A stretch of DNA of 59,386 bases, from positions 1 through 59,386 of the forward strand of contig JAPOQU010000099.1 of assembly GCA_026710545.1 (NCBI GenBank), given 5' to 3'. Under the pieces are notes generated by a model that was not told the origin of the DNA, did no database searches, and saw only the letters and a list, made by a program, of their open reading frames with translations. Made by a program: the position numbers and the translations under genes. Source of the stretch: Gammaproteobacteria bacterium (lineage in GTDB: Bacteria > Pseudomonadota > Gammaproteobacteria > Eutrophobiales > Eutrophobiaceae). This document shows, one piece after another, positions 41,284-51,030 of the stretch; within the stretch, counting starts at the first letter, position 1, and every line of letters begins with the position of its first letter.

Positions 41284-42579
41284 GTGGCCACAGCGTTATC
41301 GATACCCCCTGAAGGGGAAAAGATCACTATTGAGAATGGGCGGTTGCAGGTGCCGGACAACCCGGTCATACCGTTTATCGAAGGAGACGGAATCGGTCCC
41401 GATGTATGGCGGGCTACCAGGCAGGTGCTGGATGCCGCCGTTGCCAAGGCCTACAACGGCAAGCGCCAAATACACTGGCTGGAAGTCTATGCCGGGGAAA
41501 AGGCCAACGAACTGACCGGTTCCTGGCTGCCGGACGACACCCTGGACCGCTGCCGGGAATACCTGGTCGCCATCAAGGGCCCCCTGACCACGCCCATCGG
41601 CGGCGGCATTCGTTCCCTGAACGTCGCCCTGCGCCAGATCCTCGACCTCTACGTCTGCCTGCGCCCGGTACGCTGGTTCAACGGCGTGCCTTCGCCGACG
41701 AGAAACCCGCAAGACGTGGACATGGTCATTTTCCGGGAAAACACCGAGGACATCTATGCCGGGATAGAGTTCGAACAGGGAACCGAAGACAACCGGAAGT
41801 TCCTTGAGCTTCTCAAGGAGGCTTTCCCCAACTATTACCGCAAAATCCGCTTCCCCGACACGACCGGCATCGGCATCAAGCCGATATCCGAGGAAGGGAC
41901 GGGGCGCCTGGTCAGGGCTGCGATCCGCTATGCGCTGGACAACAACCGCAAGAGCGTGACGTTTGTCCACAAGGGCAACATCATGAAATACACGGAAGGC
42001 GCGTTCCGTAACTGGGGTTATGCGCTGGCGGAAAACTCCTTCCCGGACCACACCTACACCTGGGACCAGTGGGAGCGTACCCGCGCGGCACAGGGATCGG
42101 AAGCCGCCAACAAGGAACAGGAAGAGGCGCTGGCAGGCGGCAAAGTGCTGATTAAGGACACTATTGCCGACATCACCCTGCAACAGGTATTGACCCGGCC
42201 CAGGGAGTTCGATGTCATCGCCACCATGAACCTGAACGGCGACTACCTGTCCGACGCCCTGGCGGCGCAGGTCGGCGGCATCGGTATTGCACCGGGCGGC
42301 AACATCAACTATGAAACCGGCCACGCCGTGTTCGAGGCAACCCACGGCACCGCACCCAAGTATGCCAACCAGGACAAGGTCAACCCGGGCTCCCTGGTCC
42401 TCTCCGGCGAGATGATGCTGCGTTACCTCGGCTGGACGGAAGCTGCGGACCGCGTCATTTCCGGTATGGATAATACGATATCCGCCAAGACCGTCACCTA
42501 CGACTTTGCCCGGTTGATGGAGGGCGCAAACAAGGTCAGTTGCAGCGAGTTCGGCCAGGCTTTGATCGCCAATATGTAG
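41284..42579 (+). CDS. icd: NADP-dependent isocitrate dehydrogenase
   Basis: 431 residues with a GTG start at 41284. The N-terminus reads [26 protein letters not shown] holds the Ser that AceK phosphorylates. [11 protein letters not shown] and [12 protein letters not shown] bind isocitrate and metal, and [17 protein letters not shown] carries the Lys-Tyr-Val pattern of NADP preference. It oxidatively decarboxylates isocitrate to 2-oxoglutarate in the TCA cycle. The next gene, 20 nt on, encodes its kinase/phosphatase, so target and regulator share a transcript rather than aceK being in an aceBAK operon. Confidence 0.97.
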   Translation: MATALSIPPEGEKITIENGRLQVPDNPVIPFIEGDGIGPDVWRATRQVLDAAVAKAYNGKRQIHWLEVYAGEKANELTGSWLPDDTLDRCREYLVAIKGPLTTPIGGGIRSLNVALRQILDLYVCLRPVRWFNGVPSPTRNPQDVDMVIFRENTEDIYAGIEFEQGTEDNRKFLELLKEAFPNYYRKIRFPDTTGIGIKPISEEGTGRLVRAAIRYALDNNRKSVTFVHKGNIMKYTEGAFRNWGYALAENSFPDHTYTWDQWERTRAAQGSEAANKEQEEALAGGKVLIKDTIADITLQQVLTRPREFDVIATMNLNGDYLSDALAAQVGGIGIAPGGNINYETGHAVFEATHGTAPKYANQDKVNPGSLVLSGEMMLRYLGWTEAADRVISGMDNTISAKTVTYDFARLMEGANKVSCSEFGQALIANM

Positions 42580-42599
42580 CCCGGATTTCTCTCCAGCCG

Positions 42600-44345
42600 A
42601 TGGCCGAGCAACGTAAACAGACCATTGCACGCATCTCGGAGTTTGTCTACGAGGGCTTCCAGAAATACAACGAGAACTTCTTTCGTATCACGGAACGGGC
42701 CCGGCGCCGCTTTGAACAGCGGGACTGGGAGGGACATCAACAGGATATAATCGAACGGGTCGAACTGTATGAAAAATCCGTTCGCCGCATCGTCGTCTCG
42801 TTGCGCAAAAACCTGGGGGCCAGTGTCGTCGACCGCAAACTCTGGCACAATACGCGCAGGTACTTCGGCCAACGCCTGTATAACGTACCTGACGCCGGAT
42901 TCCTGAAGACCTTTTTCAATTCCACAACCCGGCGTATTTTCAACACGGTGGGGACCGACCCGGAGATTGAATTCGTTTCCTCGGCGCCGGACGAAGGCTT
43001 TAACCCGCTGGAAACCCTGACCCTGAACCGCTATCCCTATTGGGGTTCGCTGGAAAAGACATTCAAAAATATCCTGGAAGATTTTGCCTTCAAGGTCCCG
43101 TACCGGAATATTGCCGCCGAAACCCGGACATTCAGCCAGGAAGTCCAGCGCTATTACCAGGTACACCTGCGGGAACACGGCGAGTTGGTCAGGTTCGAAT
43201 TCATTAACTCGGCATTTTTTCAATCGGCACGCGCCTACCTGATTGGGCGCACGATCCAGCAGGACCACGTCAACCCCATCATCATTGCCCTGAAAAACAC
43301 TTCGAGCGGTATCGAGGTTGACGCGGTGCTGTTGTCTGAGGAAGAAGTCAGCGTTGTATTCAGTTACACCCGCTCCTACTATTTTGCCAACCCCCATTCC
43401 GTCATCGGGGCGGTGCATTTCCTGCACTCCATCCTGCCCAGCAAACCCATAGACGAGTTGTACACTGTGCTGGGACGGTTGCGCCAGGGCAAGACCGAGC
43501 GCTACCGCATCTTTTCGCACCACCTGCAGAACACGGATGACAATTTCGTGCACGCCGAAGGAGACAAGGGCCTGGTGATGCTGGTATTCACCCTGCCCTC
43601 CTACGACCTGGTATTCAAAATCATCCGGGATAATTTCGGCTACCCGAAGACCATCAACAGGGAGGAAGTGCAGAGCAAGTACCGGCTGGTTTCAAGGCAT
43701 GACCGGGCCGGCCGCCTGATCGACACCCAGGAGTTCCGTAACCTGGAATTCCCGGTAAACCGCTTCGACGAAGCCTTGCGGAGTGAACTGCTCAGTGAAG
43801 CGGCCGAAACCGTGCGCGTAAAGAACGATAAACTGATTATCGACCACGTCTATATCGAACGCCGGGTACGGCCGTTGAACCTTTATCTCAGAGAAGCAAA
43901 CCGTACCGATGCCGGCGAGGTCATACTGGATTACGGCCAGACCATCAAGGACCTGGCAAATACCAATATCTTCCCCGGTGACCTGTTGTTGAAGAACTTC
44001 GGCGTGACCCGTCACCGGCGGGTGGTTTTCTATGATTACGATGAAGTGGCGCTGGTAACGGAATGCGATTTCCGCGAAATCCCGGACAGCGACGACGATG
44101 AGGACGTATTGCGCTCCGACGTCTGGTTTCACGTCAACAAAAACGACATATTCCCGGAAGAGTTCATCAAGTTTTTATCCATGGACCAAGGTTTGCGAAC
44201 CCTGTTCCTGGAAGTCCACGGGGACCTGCTGACGGCCGAATACTGGAACCGCGTGAAGAACAAACTCCTGAGTGGCGATATCGAACTGATTATTCCGTAT
44301 TTCCGGCATGAAATACCGGCAGACCAGGAAAGCGCCGTTATGTGA
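42600..44345 (+). CDS. aceK: Isocitrate dehydrogenase kinase/phosphatase
   Basis: 581 residues from the ATG at 42600, close to E. coli AceK (578). GDKGLVMLVFTLPSYDLVFKIIRD is the nucleotide site with the ATP Lys. DYGQTIKDLANTNIFPGDLL, KNFGVTRHRRVVFYDYDEV and ECDFREIP match the catalytic kinase/phosphatase core. AceK phosphorylates the active-site Ser of Icd to divert isocitrate into the glyoxylate shunt during growth on acetate, and removes the phosphate when energy is short. Its presence implies a glyoxylate shunt elsewhere in the genome and fits the acetate-type symporter in this window. Confidence 0.97.
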   Translation: MAEQRKQTIARISEFVYEGFQKYNENFFRITERARRRFEQRDWEGHQQDIIERVELYEKSVRRIVVSLRKNLGASVVDRKLWHNTRRYFGQRLYNVPDAGFLKTFFNSTTRRIFNTVGTDPEIEFVSSAPDEGFNPLETLTLNRYPYWGSLEKTFKNILEDFAFKVPYRNIAAETRTFSQEVQRYYQVHLREHGELVRFEFINSAFFQSARAYLIGRTIQQDHVNPIIIALKNTSSGIEVDAVLLSEEEVSVVFSYTRSYYFANPHSVIGAVHFLHSILPSKPIDELYTVLGRLRQGKTERYRIFSHHLQNTDDNFVHAEGDKGLVMLVFTLPSYDLVFKIIRDNFGYPKTINREEVQSKYRLVSRHDRAGRLIDTQEFRNLEFPVNRFDEALRSELLSEAAETVRVKNDKLIIDHVYIERRVRPLNLYLREANRTDAGEVILDYGQTIKDLANTNIFPGDLLLKNFGVTRHRRVVFYDYDEVALVTECDFREIPDSDDDEDVLRSDVWFHVNKNDIFPEEFIKFLSMDQGLRTLFLEVHGDLLTAEYWNRVKNKLLSGDIELIIPYFRHEIPADQESAVM

Positions 44346-44410
44346 CGGGAATATCCCGTTACGATATCCGGAGCATATAAAAATCGGCGGGGGTCCCTGT
44401 TCACCTTGAA

Positions 44411-45427
44411 ATGAACCTTGTCTGCCGTTTTCCGGTTCCCGTCATCTGTTTTCTCTCCCTGTCTTCGTGCCAGTGGGAACGTCCGGCGCAGGTGCACGAA
44501 TTTACCGGTCTTACGATGGGCACCTCATGGTCCGTCCTGGTCAATGCAGGTGAACTGCCGGTCTCGAGACAGGAAATGCAGACGGAGTTCAATGCCACTC
44601 TCAACCGGGTCAACATGGCGATGTCCAGCTATTTGCCGGAGTCGGAGCTGTCCCGGATAAACGATAGGGACAGCACCGGTTGGCTCACGGTCAGTGCATC
44701 CCTGCTGCGCGTGTTACAGGCGGCGCAGGAGATCAGCCGATCAACACGGGGCGCATTCGACGTGACCATCGGCCCCCTGGTCAACCTGTGGGGGTTTGGT
44801 CCGGAACAGGATTTCACTGTTCCCGGGGAACAACAGGTCAACAACGCCCGGCGCCTGGTCGGCTATGACAAACTGCACCTGGACGCCGCGGCTCCCGCAC
44901 TGAAAAAAGCGCATGGCGGCATGTATATCGACCTCTCCGCAATCGCCAAGGGATACGCTGTGGATGAGATCGCCGGCTACCTGGACCGGCTGCAACTGGA
45001 CAATTACCTGGTGGAAATCGGTGGCGAAATCCGCGCCCGCGGCGTAAATGATAAAAACAAGCCCTGGCAAATCGGGATTGAAAACCCCGTCGCCGGTGCG
45101 CGCAGCGTGCGGAAAATTATCAGGCTGGAGAACACAGCCATGGCGACCTCCGGTGATTACCGCAATTATTTCGAGAAAGATGGGAGCAGCTATTCTCACA
45201 CAATAGATCCCCGCACGGGCCGCCCGGTCACCCATCGACTCGCCTCGGTGACGGTATTGCACCCCTCGACCATGCTGGCTGATACCTGGGCTACCGGCCT
45301 GCTGGTGCTGGGTCCCGACGAGGGCTATGCGACGGCCCTGGAAAACGGGCTGGATGCGTATTTTATTGTCCGTACTGATACCGGCGTCCAGGAGGAATCC
45401 ACTCCGGGGTTTCAACGTCACCGATGA
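44411..45427 (+). CDS. apbE: FAD:protein FMN transferase lipoprotein
   Basis: 338 residues. A signal peptide ends in the lipobox LSSC, so the enzyme is anchored on the periplasmic side. TGLTMGTSWSVLV, GGMYIDLSAIAKGYAVDEI, VEIGGEIRARG and YSHTIDPRTGRPV match ApbE, with the Mg-binding Asp in the last two. ApbE attaches FMN covalently to Thr in proteins such as NqrB, NqrC and RnfG. None of its targets is encoded in the window. A small hairpin (CGGGATATTCCCG type, 44344-44357) separates it from aceK. Confidence 0.93.
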   Translation: MNLVCRFPVPVICFLSLSSCQWERPAQVHEFTGLTMGTSWSVLVNAGELPVSRQEMQTEFNATLNRVNMAMSSYLPESELSRINDRDSTGWLTVSASLLRVLQAAQEISRSTRGAFDVTIGPLVNLWGFGPEQDFTVPGEQQVNNARRLVGYDKLHLDAAAPALKKAHGGMYIDLSAIAKGYAVDEIAGYLDRLQLDNYLVEIGGEIRARGVNDKNKPWQIGIENPVAGARSVRKIIRLENTAMATSGDYRNYFEKDGSSYSHTIDPRTGRPVTHRLASVTVLHPSTMLADTWATGLLVLGPDEGYATALENGLDAYFIVRTDTGVQEESTPGFQRHR

Positions 45428-45565
45428 CGAAAAATTACCATCTCTGTTCAAAAGCCCGAGCAATATTTTTCTCTTCATATGTCGCTCATGAAGTCATAAA
45501 ATAGAGCTTTAACATTCCCAATACCGTGTTTTATCTGCAATATGCCATCAATTGGACAAAGCGCA

Positions 45566-46387
45566 ATGAACAAACCGACTTGCACAATCATAGCCGGGCC
45601 TAACGGGGCGGGGAAAACCACCTTTGCACTGAAGTATCTGCCGCAAATCAATTGCAGTATCTTTCTGAACGCCGACATGATTGCCGCCGGTCTGGCGCCG
45701 TTCAGCGCTGAGAGAAAACAGCTTGAGGCCGGAAAGCTGTTTCTGCAGGAAATTGAGCGCTCACAAAAAAGAAAAGAAGATTTCGCCTTTGAAACAACCC
45801 TTTCCGGAAAATCTCACCTGTCAAGAGTGCGCCGTATGCCGGCTGAGGGCTGGCGCGTCAATCTCATTTATCTCTGGTTGCCCGGCGTAGAAGCGTCATT
45901 AAGCCGCGTGCGGGAACGCGTCCTGCAAGGCGGACACAATATTCCTGAAAATGATATTCGCAGGCGTTACGGCAAATCCTTGAAAAATCTGCTTGCCCAT
46001 TACGCGCCGCTGTGTACCGAAACAGAATGTTTTGATAATTCGGCCAGGCCCAGGCGGCTTATTTTCCGGCAGGCAGGAACAGATGTTATAGTGGCGAACA
46101 ATGAACTGTTTGACGCGATAAGGGGACAGGCCGGCATGGGTGAACAAACAGTAGTGAAAGAACAACGTGAAGTCTATGGACTGGATGGCATCGTTTATGA
46201 GCTGCCGGCTAAACGTAATGCAGCAGACGTGGACGCGGAATTTATCGGGCAGGTTCTGGACTATGCCGTTGCCAGGGAGCTGGAACGGAAGCGCCGGCTG
46301 GGCTTCGATGCCATCATCGTGGAAAACAACATGATTATGAAGCTCCATCCTGACGGGAGCATGACGGAGGTTGGCCCGGTGGAGTGA
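45566..46387 (+). CDS. Zeta-toxin-like P-loop kinase
   Basis: 273 residues from the ATG at 45566; another in-frame start lies at 45542. CTIIAGPNGAGKTTFALKYL is the Walker A loop, and FLNADMIAAGLAPF and FAFETTLSGKSHLSRV are the sites used by zeta-type kinases to bind UDP-N-acetylglucosamine or a similar substrate. LYLWLPGVEASLSRVRERVLQGGHNIPE continues the fold. About 80 further residues at the C-terminus (ending KLHPDGSMTEVG) go beyond the usual core. No epsilon-type antitoxin gene is adjacent. It may be a solitary toxin, a fused toxin-antitoxin or a kinase of other role. Confidence 0.8.
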   Translation: MNKPTCTIIAGPNGAGKTTFALKYLPQINCSIFLNADMIAAGLAPFSAERKQLEAGKLFLQEIERSQKRKEDFAFETTLSGKSHLSRVRRMPAEGWRVNLIYLWLPGVEASLSRVRERVLQGGHNIPENDIRRRYGKSLKNLLAHYAPLCTETECFDNSARPRRLIFRQAGTDVIVANNELFDAIRGQAGMGEQTVVKEQREVYGLDGIVYELPAKRNAADVDAEFIGQVLDYAVARELERKRRLGFDAIIVENNMIMKLHPDGSMTEVGPVE

Positions 46388-46396
46388 ACAGTTCAA

Positions 46397-46438
46397 GGGG
46401 ACAGAAAGTTCAAGGGGACAGAATTAAATTCTGTCCCC
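46397..46438. repeat. GGGGACAGAATT palindrome overlapping the end of argA
   Basis: A half element GGGGACAGAAAGTTCAA (46397-46413) is followed by a full palindrome, arms GGGGACAGAATT/AATTCTGTCCCC with one central base, at 46414-46438. The argA stop (46424-46426) lies inside it, so the last residues of ArgA (TGDRI) are encoded by the repeat. It lies between convergent genes and may end transcription from both. Confidence 0.85.
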
Positions 46439-47755
46439 GGTAAGTTTCAGGTTCCTGACCAGGATTTTTGAGTTGCGCTGGTAGTTGTACAAGTCCTGCT
46501 TTTCCATGGGCAGGCTGTCCAGCGAGGCTTCGCTGAAGCCCCGCTCGAGGAACCAGTGTTGCGCCTGGGTGGTGAGCACGAACAGGCAGTCCAGGTTCCG
46601 GCGTATTGCCTCTTTCTCAACCTCGTCAAGCAACAGGTTGCCGTGGCCGGTATCCTGGTAATCCGGGTGTACCACCAGGCAGGCTACCTCTCCCATCCCT
46701 TCATCGGGATAGGGATACAGGCCCACACAGCCGATGATGAGGCCGTCCCGGACCAGGATGGTAAAGTGGTCCGCTTCCAGTTCCAGTTTCTCCCTGGAGC
46801 GTTTTACCAGTGCCCCCTGTTGTTCATGGGGCTCGATCAGATCCAGGATGGCGCCGATATCATCACCGGTTGCCTTACGCGTCACGTCATAGGCAGAGGT
46901 GGAAATCATCAGGCCGGCGCCGTCCCGGGTGAACAGTTCGTTCAATAATGCTCCGTCCTCCTCCCGGTTCAGCAGGTGTGCGCGCTGAACCCCGCCGGCG
47001 CACGCGGCCAGCGCGTGTTTCAGGACGCGATAACCCCCTGAGTGTTCATCAATCCGGGTTAACAGTTCCCGGGCTCCCTCCCGGTTCAACTGGTTAACCT
47101 GCAGGCCATCCTGCAACCCGGACAGATCATCACTCTCCACCAGGTAAATCAGCTTGTCCGCCTGCAAGGCCACGGCCACCCCTGACGCCAGCGCGGGAGC
47201 GGACAGGTTGTATGCCTCTCCCGTCACGGAATAGCCCAGCGGGGGCAATACCACGATTTCCCCCCTGTCCAGTTTATGGACGACGGCGTCCGCATCGATC
47301 GCGCGCACCGCGCCGGTAAATTGATAATCCACCCCCCCGATGATGCCCAGGGGTTTTGCCGACACATAATTCCCCGTGTTCACCCTGATTTCCGCGTTGG
47401 ACATGGGGCTGTTGCCAAGTCCCATGGACAACCCCGCCTGCAGTTTCAGCAACAGCCGTCCGGCAACCGTCCTGACGGTTTCCATGGTGTCAGGGTCGGT
47501 GACGCGGATACCATCATGAAAACGGGTAGCCGCCTGTTTATCATCCAGGCAGGAATCTATGGACGCGCGGGCGCCGTAAACCAGCACCAGCCTGATCCCC
47601 AGGCTGGTGAGCAGCGCCACGTCGTGGACCAACGAGGTAAAACCACTGCTATCCAGGGCTCTGTCACTGACCTGGACAACGAAAGTCCTGCCGCGATGTA
47701 TCCGGATATAGGGCGAAGCGGAACGGAACCAGTTTACGAATTGGGTTTTGACCAT
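46424..47755 (-). CDS. argA: N-acetylglutamate synthase (amino-acid N-acetyltransferase)
   Basis: 443 residues, the length of E. coli ArgA. FRSASPYIRIHRGRTFVVQVSDRALD and LGIRLVLVYGARASID belong to the amino-acid-kinase-like regulatory domain that binds arginine. The GNAT acetyltransferase domain starts near residue 290 (FTILVRDGLIIGCVGLYPY, CLVVHPDYQDTGHGNLLL). The enzyme transfers acetyl from acetyl-CoA to glutamate, the first step to arginine. argE lies upstream on the same strand, with a MITE-like element between. Its C-terminal residues have been replaced by repeat sequence. Confidence 0.95.
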   Translation of the reverse strand: MVKTQFVNWFRSASPYIRIHRGRTFVVQVSDRALDSSGFTSLVHDVALLTSLGIRLVLVYGARASIDSCLDDKQAATRFHDGIRVTDPDTMETVRTVAGRLLLKLQAGLSMGLGNSPMSNAEIRVNTGNYVSAKPLGIIGGVDYQFTGAVRAIDADAVVHKLDRGEIVVLPPLGYSVTGEAYNLSAPALASGVAVALQADKLIYLVESDDLSGLQDGLQVNQLNREGARELLTRIDEHSGGYRVLKHALAACAGGVQRAHLLNREEDGALLNELFTRDGAGLMISTSAYDVTRKATGDDIGAILDLIEPHEQQGALVKRSREKLELEADHFTILVRDGLIIGCVGLYPYPDEGMGEVACLVVHPDYQDTGHGNLLLDEVEKEAIRRNLDCLFVLTTQAQHWFLERGFSEASLDSLPMEKQDLYNYQRNSKILVRNLKLTGDRI

Positions 47756-47802
47756 ACCACCATCTCAATGTGCAGAAACTATAAATGTCATATTATCTCC
47801 GG

Positions 47803-47977
47803 CAGGTTTGGATGTGCTTTTGATTTGCACCATCCATGCCGCAAACCCTGCGGGCGCCCTGCGGGCGTCCAAATCTGCTCCCGGCAGATTTGTTAGGACT
47901 ATCTTCCGCATGGATAGCGGAAGGTAAGCGTACAGGGACGTATTCACAGCGGGTCCTAAAAAGCACATCCAAACCTG
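47803..47977. repeat. 175-bp MITE-like element with 19-bp terminal inverted repeats
   Basis: CAGGTTTGGATGTGCTTTT at 47803-47821 is exactly inverted at 47959-47977. Inside are GCGGGCGCCCTGCGGGCGTC, an inverted CAAATCTGCTCCCGGCAGAT segment and a run ending AGGGACGTATTCACAGCGGG, which recur in many gammaproteobacterial genomes as a dispersed repeat. No protein is encoded. It sits between argE and argA and is the largest part of the 253-bp gap there. Confidence 0.8.
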
Positions 47978-48008
47978 TCTCCCTGCCCCGTAATATTATG
48001 ACAGATTA

Positions 48009-49154
48009 TTACATACAGAAATGCGTGATCATTTTGTGCAGCAAGTCCTGCATGGGTTCTATGCGGTTCATCTCGATATATTCATTGGCCTGGTGCGCCT
48101 GGTCGATATCACCCGGACCCAGCACCACCGTATCCATTCCAAGCGAATTGAGATAAGGCCCTTCAGTTCCGAAATTGACCGAACCGGCGGCATGCCCGGT
48201 CAGCTTTTCCGCCACCCTGACGATTTCACTATCGGGATCGGTCTCCATGGGAGGCGTCCCGGGAAAGATCCCGTCAAACTCCACAACCAGGCCGCTGCCG
48301 GCAACCGCCCGGGTCGCCACCTGGCGCAATTCCTTGCGTACCTCGTCGATCTGCATGCCCGGCAACACCCTGAGATCGATCTTCAGTTCACACTCGGCGC
48401 AGATCCGGTTGGGGCTGTCGCCGCCGTGGATGCAACCGAAGTTCAGCGTAGGGCCGGGCACATCGAATTTTGCACTGGCGTATTCCTGCAGGCGCTCGCG
48501 CCATTCGGCCAGGGCGATCATAACCTGTTGCATCCCTTCCAGGGCGTTATTGCCGAGGGACGGGTTACTGGCATGACCGGCCTTTCCCCTGAGGGTGATG
48601 GTCTCGATCATCACTCCCTTATGCATGATTACGGGTTTCAGGCCCGTGGGTTCGCCGATCAGGGCGTGGCGTCCCAGTCTCCTGTCTGCAGCGACCAGTG
48701 CCTTGGCGCCGGCCATGGTGCACTCTTCATCGCAGGTCGCAAGCAGGATGATCGGGTGTTTTGTCTGTTTCAGGTCCAGGGAGCGCAACACCTGCATGAC
48801 GATAGGGAAGAAACACTTCATATCCGATGTGCCCAGACCGTAAAAGCGTCCGTCTCTTTCCGTTAGCCTGAAGGGGTCCTGGCGCCAGGCGGACTCGGTA
48901 TACGGCACCGTATCGGTATGGCCTGACAGCACCAGGCCCCCGCTGCCCGTTCCCAGGCTGGCTATCAGGTTGACCTTGTCTCCTGTGCTGGAGACGGGCA
49001 TCGTCTCGACCGCGAACCCCAGGTCGGCAAACCAGTTTGCCAGCAGGTCCGTTACGGGGAGATTACTCTGGTCATGGCGCGGGTCGGTACTGCTCACCGT
49101 CGGCGCTGCCACTAGCGCGGCGAAAGACTCTTTGAATGCGGGTAGTGTTATCAT
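48009..49154 (-). CDS. argE: Acetylornithine deacetylase
   Basis: 381 residues of the M20 metallopeptidase fold. LVLSGHTDTVPYTES provides the first zinc His and Asp, YGLGTSDMKCFFPIV the bridging Asp, LLATCDEECTMAG the catalytic Glu pair, and PTGLKPVIMHKGVM the next zinc site. GKAGHASNPSLGNNALEGM lies in the dimer domain. It releases acetate from N-acetylornithine to give ornithine. argA follows on the same strand after a MITE-like element. The ATG at 49154 is about 35 nt downstream of a copy of the 29-bp repeat, so its promoter region is crowded by it. Confidence 0.95.
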   Translation of the reverse strand: MITLPAFKESFAALVAAPTVSSTDPRHDQSNLPVTDLLANWFADLGFAVETMPVSSTGDKVNLIASLGTGSGGLVLSGHTDTVPYTESAWRQDPFRLTERDGRFYGLGTSDMKCFFPIVMQVLRSLDLKQTKHPIILLATCDEECTMAGAKALVAADRRLGRHALIGEPTGLKPVIMHKGVMIETITLRGKAGHASNPSLGNNALEGMQQVMIALAEWRERLQEYASAKFDVPGPTLNFGCIHGGDSPNRICAECELKIDLRVLPGMQIDEVRKELRQVATRAVAGSGLVVEFDGIFPGTPPMETDPDSEIVRVAEKLTGHAAGSVNFGTEGPYLNSLGMDTVVLGPGDIDQAHQANEYIEMNRIEPMQDLLHKMITHFCM

Positions 49155-49188
49155 ATTGGCGTTTGTCGATACGGAGATAACGGAATTA

Positions 49189-49217
49189 ATCCGCAGATGA
49201 CGCAGATTATCGCAGAT
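49189..49217. repeat. Single copy of the 29-bp ATCCGCAGATGACGC repeat
   Basis: Identical to the terminal repeats at 20673 and 39185 except for one base (T for A at 49210). No inverted partner is seen nearby, so it is a solitary end. It lies in the 196-bp gap between the divergent argE and ilvD genes, which otherwise shows an A+T-rich stretch and no further gene. Confidence 0.85.
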
Positions 49218-49350
49218 GAAAATTATTTAATATATTCTTTTCTGTTCGTTCCCGCTTTCTATTCCAGGGGGAACGCGTACTTTTGAAACCGGTCTATCGT
49301 CGGGCAGGGAGATAGCATAACAATCCAATAAATATCAGGAATAAAAAATA

Positions 49351-51030
49351 ATGACTGGAAAATTAAATCGCTACAGCGCAAAGATAACCCAGGAAAAATC
49401 ACAGGGCGCATCCCAGGCCATGCTCTACGGAACCGGCATGACCGAAGCGGACATGGCGAAGCCCCAAGTGGGTATTGCCAGTGTATGGTTTGAGGGCAAT
49501 ACCTGCAACATGCACCTGCTGGACCTGGCGGCCAGGGTCAAGGAAGGCGTGGAAGCACAGGACCTGGCAGGGCTGCGCTTCAACACCGTCGGTGTCAGCG
49601 ACGCCATATCCATGGGTACTGAAGGCATGAGTTTCTCCCTGCAATCCCGCGATCTCATAGCAGATTCAATCGAAACCATCATGGGCGCCCAATGGTATGA
49701 CGCCAATATATCCATCCCCGGTTGCGACAAGAATATGCCCGGTTGCATCATGGCCATGGGACGGCTTAACCGCCCTTCCCTCATGATCTACGGCGGCACC
49801 ATCAAGCCGGGCTATTACAAGGGAGATAAAATAGACATTATCTCCGCGTTCCAGAGTTACGGTGAATTCATCTCGGAGCGTATAGACGAACGAAGCCGCA
49901 GTGCTATCGTGCGCTCGGCCTGTCCGGGCCCCGGCGCCTGCGGCGGCATGTACACGGCGAATACCATGGCCTCGGCCATTGAGGCGCTGGGTATGTCGCT
50001 GCCCTACAGTTCCTCAACACCCGCTGTTGACCCGCAAAAGACGGATGAATGCGTCCGGGCCGGAGCGGCTATTAGAAACCTCCTGGAACTGGACCTGAAA
50101 CCGCGGGACATCATGACGCGCGCCGCATTTGAAAACGCCATGGTCCTGGTTACCGTACTTGGCGGCTCAACCAACGCGGTATTGCACCTTATCGCCATGG
50201 CGCGCGCGGTTGACGTAACACTGGATATCGATGACTTCCAGGCTGTCAGCGACCGCACCCCGTACCTGGCAGACCTGAAACCCAGCGGCAGTTACGTGAT
50301 GGAGGACCTGCACAAGGTCGGCGGCGTGCCGGCAGTCATGAAGTTCCTGCTTGAAAACGGCATGATCGACGGCGAGTGTATGACGGTTACGGGAAAAACC
50401 ATGGCTGAAAACCTGGCTGAGGCCGCGCCGCTGGATGAAGGTCAGGATGTCATCAGGCCGCTGCACAGCCCCATCAAATCCAACGGCCACATCCGCATAC
50501 TCAAGGGCAACCTGGCGCCGGGCGGGGCCGTGGCAAAGATCACCGGTAAGGAAGGGGAAGTCTTCAGTGGGCCCGCCAAGGTGTTTAACTCGGAAGAAGA
50601 CATGCTGGCGGCGCTGGAACAGGGCCGGATCGACAAAGGCGACGTGGTCGTGATCCGTTACGAGGGTCCCAAGGGCGGGCCGGGCATGCCGGAAATGCTG
50701 ACCCCGACTTCCGCCATCGTGGGCGCCGGACTGGGCAATGACGTTGCCCTGATTACCGACGGCCGTTTTTCCGGCGGCTCCCACGGTTTTATCATCGGGC
50801 ACGTGGTGCCCGAAGCCCAGGAAGGCGGCCCCATCGGTTTGATAAAGACCGGTGATACGATCACCATCAACGCAAAAACCAACCAGTTAAACGTTGACCT
50901 CACCAATGAAGAGATGGCGCAGCGCAAGGCGGACTGGGTCATGCCCCAATACAAAGCGACACGCGGGACCCTGTACAAATATATCCGAAACGTGAAGTCC
51001 GCATCGCTCGGTTGCGTTACCGATGAGTAA
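49351..51030 (+). CDS. ilvD: Dihydroxy-acid dehydratase
   Basis: 559 residues, normal length. Iron-sulfur ligands lie in [19 protein letters not shown] (near 125) and [17 protein letters not shown] (near 195). [34 protein letters not shown] and [19 protein letters not shown] (catalytic Ser) complete the IlvD/Edd pattern. It dehydrates dihydroxy-isovalerate and dihydroxy-methylvalerate in valine and isoleucine synthesis. IlvD is preferred over Edd by length and the cluster motifs. The decarboxylase gene overlaps its end by 8 nt. Confidence 0.95.
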   Translation: MTGKLNRYSAKITQEKSQGASQAMLYGTGMTEADMAKPQVGIASVWFEGNTCNMHLLDLAARVKEGVEAQDLAGLRFNTVGVSDAISMGTEGMSFSLQSRDLIADSIETIMGAQWYDANISIPGCDKNMPGCIMAMGRLNRPSLMIYGGTIKPGYYKGDKIDIISAFQSYGEFISERIDERSRSAIVRSACPGPGACGGMYTANTMASAIEALGMSLPYSSSTPAVDPQKTDECVRAGAAIRNLLELDLKPRDIMTRAAFENAMVLVTVLGGSTNAVLHLIAMARAVDVTLDIDDFQAVSDRTPYLADLKPSGSYVMEDLHKVGGVPAVMKFLLENGMIDGECMTVTGKTMAENLAEAAPLDEGQDVIRPLHSPIKSNGHIRILKGNLAPGGAVAKITGKEGEVFSGPAKVFNSEEDMLAALEQGRIDKGDVVVIRYEGPKGGPGMPEMLTPTSAIVGAGLGNDVALITDGRFSGGSHGFIIGHVVPEAQEGGPIGLIKTGDTITINAKTNQLNVDLTNEEMAQRKADWVMPQYKATRGTLYKYIRNVKSASLGCVTDE

